Assembly (NCBI GenBank): GCA_946184715.1 | Contig: CAMHGU010000033.1 | Location: 1-14,262, forward strand | Reading direction: 5' to 3' | From: an uncultured bacterium | GTDB lineage: Bacteria > Bacteroidota > Bacteroidia > Bacteroidales > Muribaculaceae | Length of the DNA stretch: 14,262 nt | In this document: positions 13,884 through 14,262 of the stretch, piece after piece | How the letters are laid out: each line of letters begins with the position of its first letter | Numbering within the stretch: the first letter of the stretch is position 1 | Made by a program: the position numbers and the translations under genes | Notes under the pieces: generated by a model | What the model saw: only the letters and a program-made list of their open reading frames with translations | Databases searched by the model: none | What the model was told of the DNA's origin: nothing

Positions 13884-14262
13884 TTAGAAGTTTATTTCGT
13901 AGGTGTTGTAAACTATGGCGCGGCCGCCCATTCCGGTCTTCTGGCGCGACAGGCCTTCGTTGAGATAATGCCCACCGTCCTCATTGGAGGTGCCGAAATC
14001 GAAATAGGGCGTGGCGGCGTACACCTTATTAATCAGATAATCGAATATCAACGGCAGCACCTTCTTACGCTTGCCCTCCTCGCTTGCGGCGATATACTGA
14101 GCGTGGGCCACGCGGCCGGTGTCGTAGACCAGCACTCCGGCCACGGTGCGCTCCTCAATCGTAGCGGTGAAGAGTCGGATATTGGCCGGGAAGGCGTCCC
14201 TGAGCATCTGCATCTCCTGCAGGGTGTGGACCGGCGCCACGCCGTAGCGCTGCCGGAGCAGG
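13884..14262 (-). CDS. GNAT-type acyltransferase, N-terminal part outside window
   Basis: The open frame continues without a stop to the window edge (codons LLRQRYGV just inside it), so the 5' end is missing and the GTG at 14238 is not the true start. The visible 125 or so C-terminal residues show a GNAT/FemAB-type fold: RLFTATIEERTVAGVLVYDT (beta strands), AHAQYIAASEEGKRKKVLPLIFDYLI (acyl-carrier binding loop then helix), YFDFGTSNEDGG and LNEGLSRQKTGMGGRAIVY. In Bacteroidota polysaccharide loci similar proteins transfer acyl groups to sugar precursors or lipid-linked glycans. The next gene is a flippase. The acyl donor and acceptor are unknown. Confidence 0.78.
   Translation of the reverse strand, partial: LLRQRYGVAPVHTLQEMQMLRDAFPANIRLFTATIEERTVAGVLVYDTGRVAHAQYIAASEEGKRKKVLPLIFDYLINKVYAATPYFDFGTSNEDGGHYLNEGLSRQKTGMGGRAIVYNTYEINF

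Overview
The window looks like a chromosomal segment of a Bacteroidales bacterium (phylum Bacteroidota). A gut lineage close to Muribaculaceae, Prevotellaceae or Bacteroidaceae is an inference; I cannot name the genus. The evidence is promoter-like TAnnTTTG boxes ahead of several genes, A-rich start regions without Shine-Dalgarno sequences, an outer-membrane TonB-dependent receptor with an N-terminal carboxypeptidase-regulatory-like domain next to a large lipoprotein, and protein sequences of Bacteroidota type. Most genes lie on the minus strand in GC-rich DNA.

Layout. Positions 1-262 hold an array of palindromic repeat modules cut by the window edge. A terminator and a uridine phosphorylase gene on the minus strand follow (269-1211), with a promoter at about 1265. 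From about 1300 to 5070 the character changes. All recognisable genes there are on the plus strand, GC is lower, and the content looks mobile: the 3' part of a phage portal-like gene, a standalone MutS mismatch-recognition (MutS_I) gene broken by an in-frame TAG, an AT-rich secreted-protein gene with its own promoter and terminator, and about 850 bp of strongly pyrimidine-rich DNA without a convincing gene. This block ends at the 3' end of a tRNA-Asp(GTC) gene on the minus strand, which has a textbook promoter and a strong terminator-like hairpin. I read the block as a decayed prophage or integrative-element remnant. No integrase remains in view.

From 5400 to 10590 lies a two-gene minus-strand operon: a TonB-dependent outer-membrane receptor followed after 36 bp by a 725-residue lipoprotein (DUF5689-like part, two tandem OB-fold-like repeats, C-terminal beta-sandwich). 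They probably form a receptor plus surface-binding-protein pair for an unknown ligand. The intergenic region 10489-10942 carries the operon promoter, a dyad, a 9-bp tandem repeat built on CTATAG, and the mscL terminator. mscL (10943-11371) has its own promoter.

The right end (11560-14262) is a tightly spaced minus-strand cluster: a GNAT-type acyltransferase cut by the window edge, a Wzx-like polysaccharide flippase and a small lipoprotein of unknown function. This suggests part of a surface-glycan locus.
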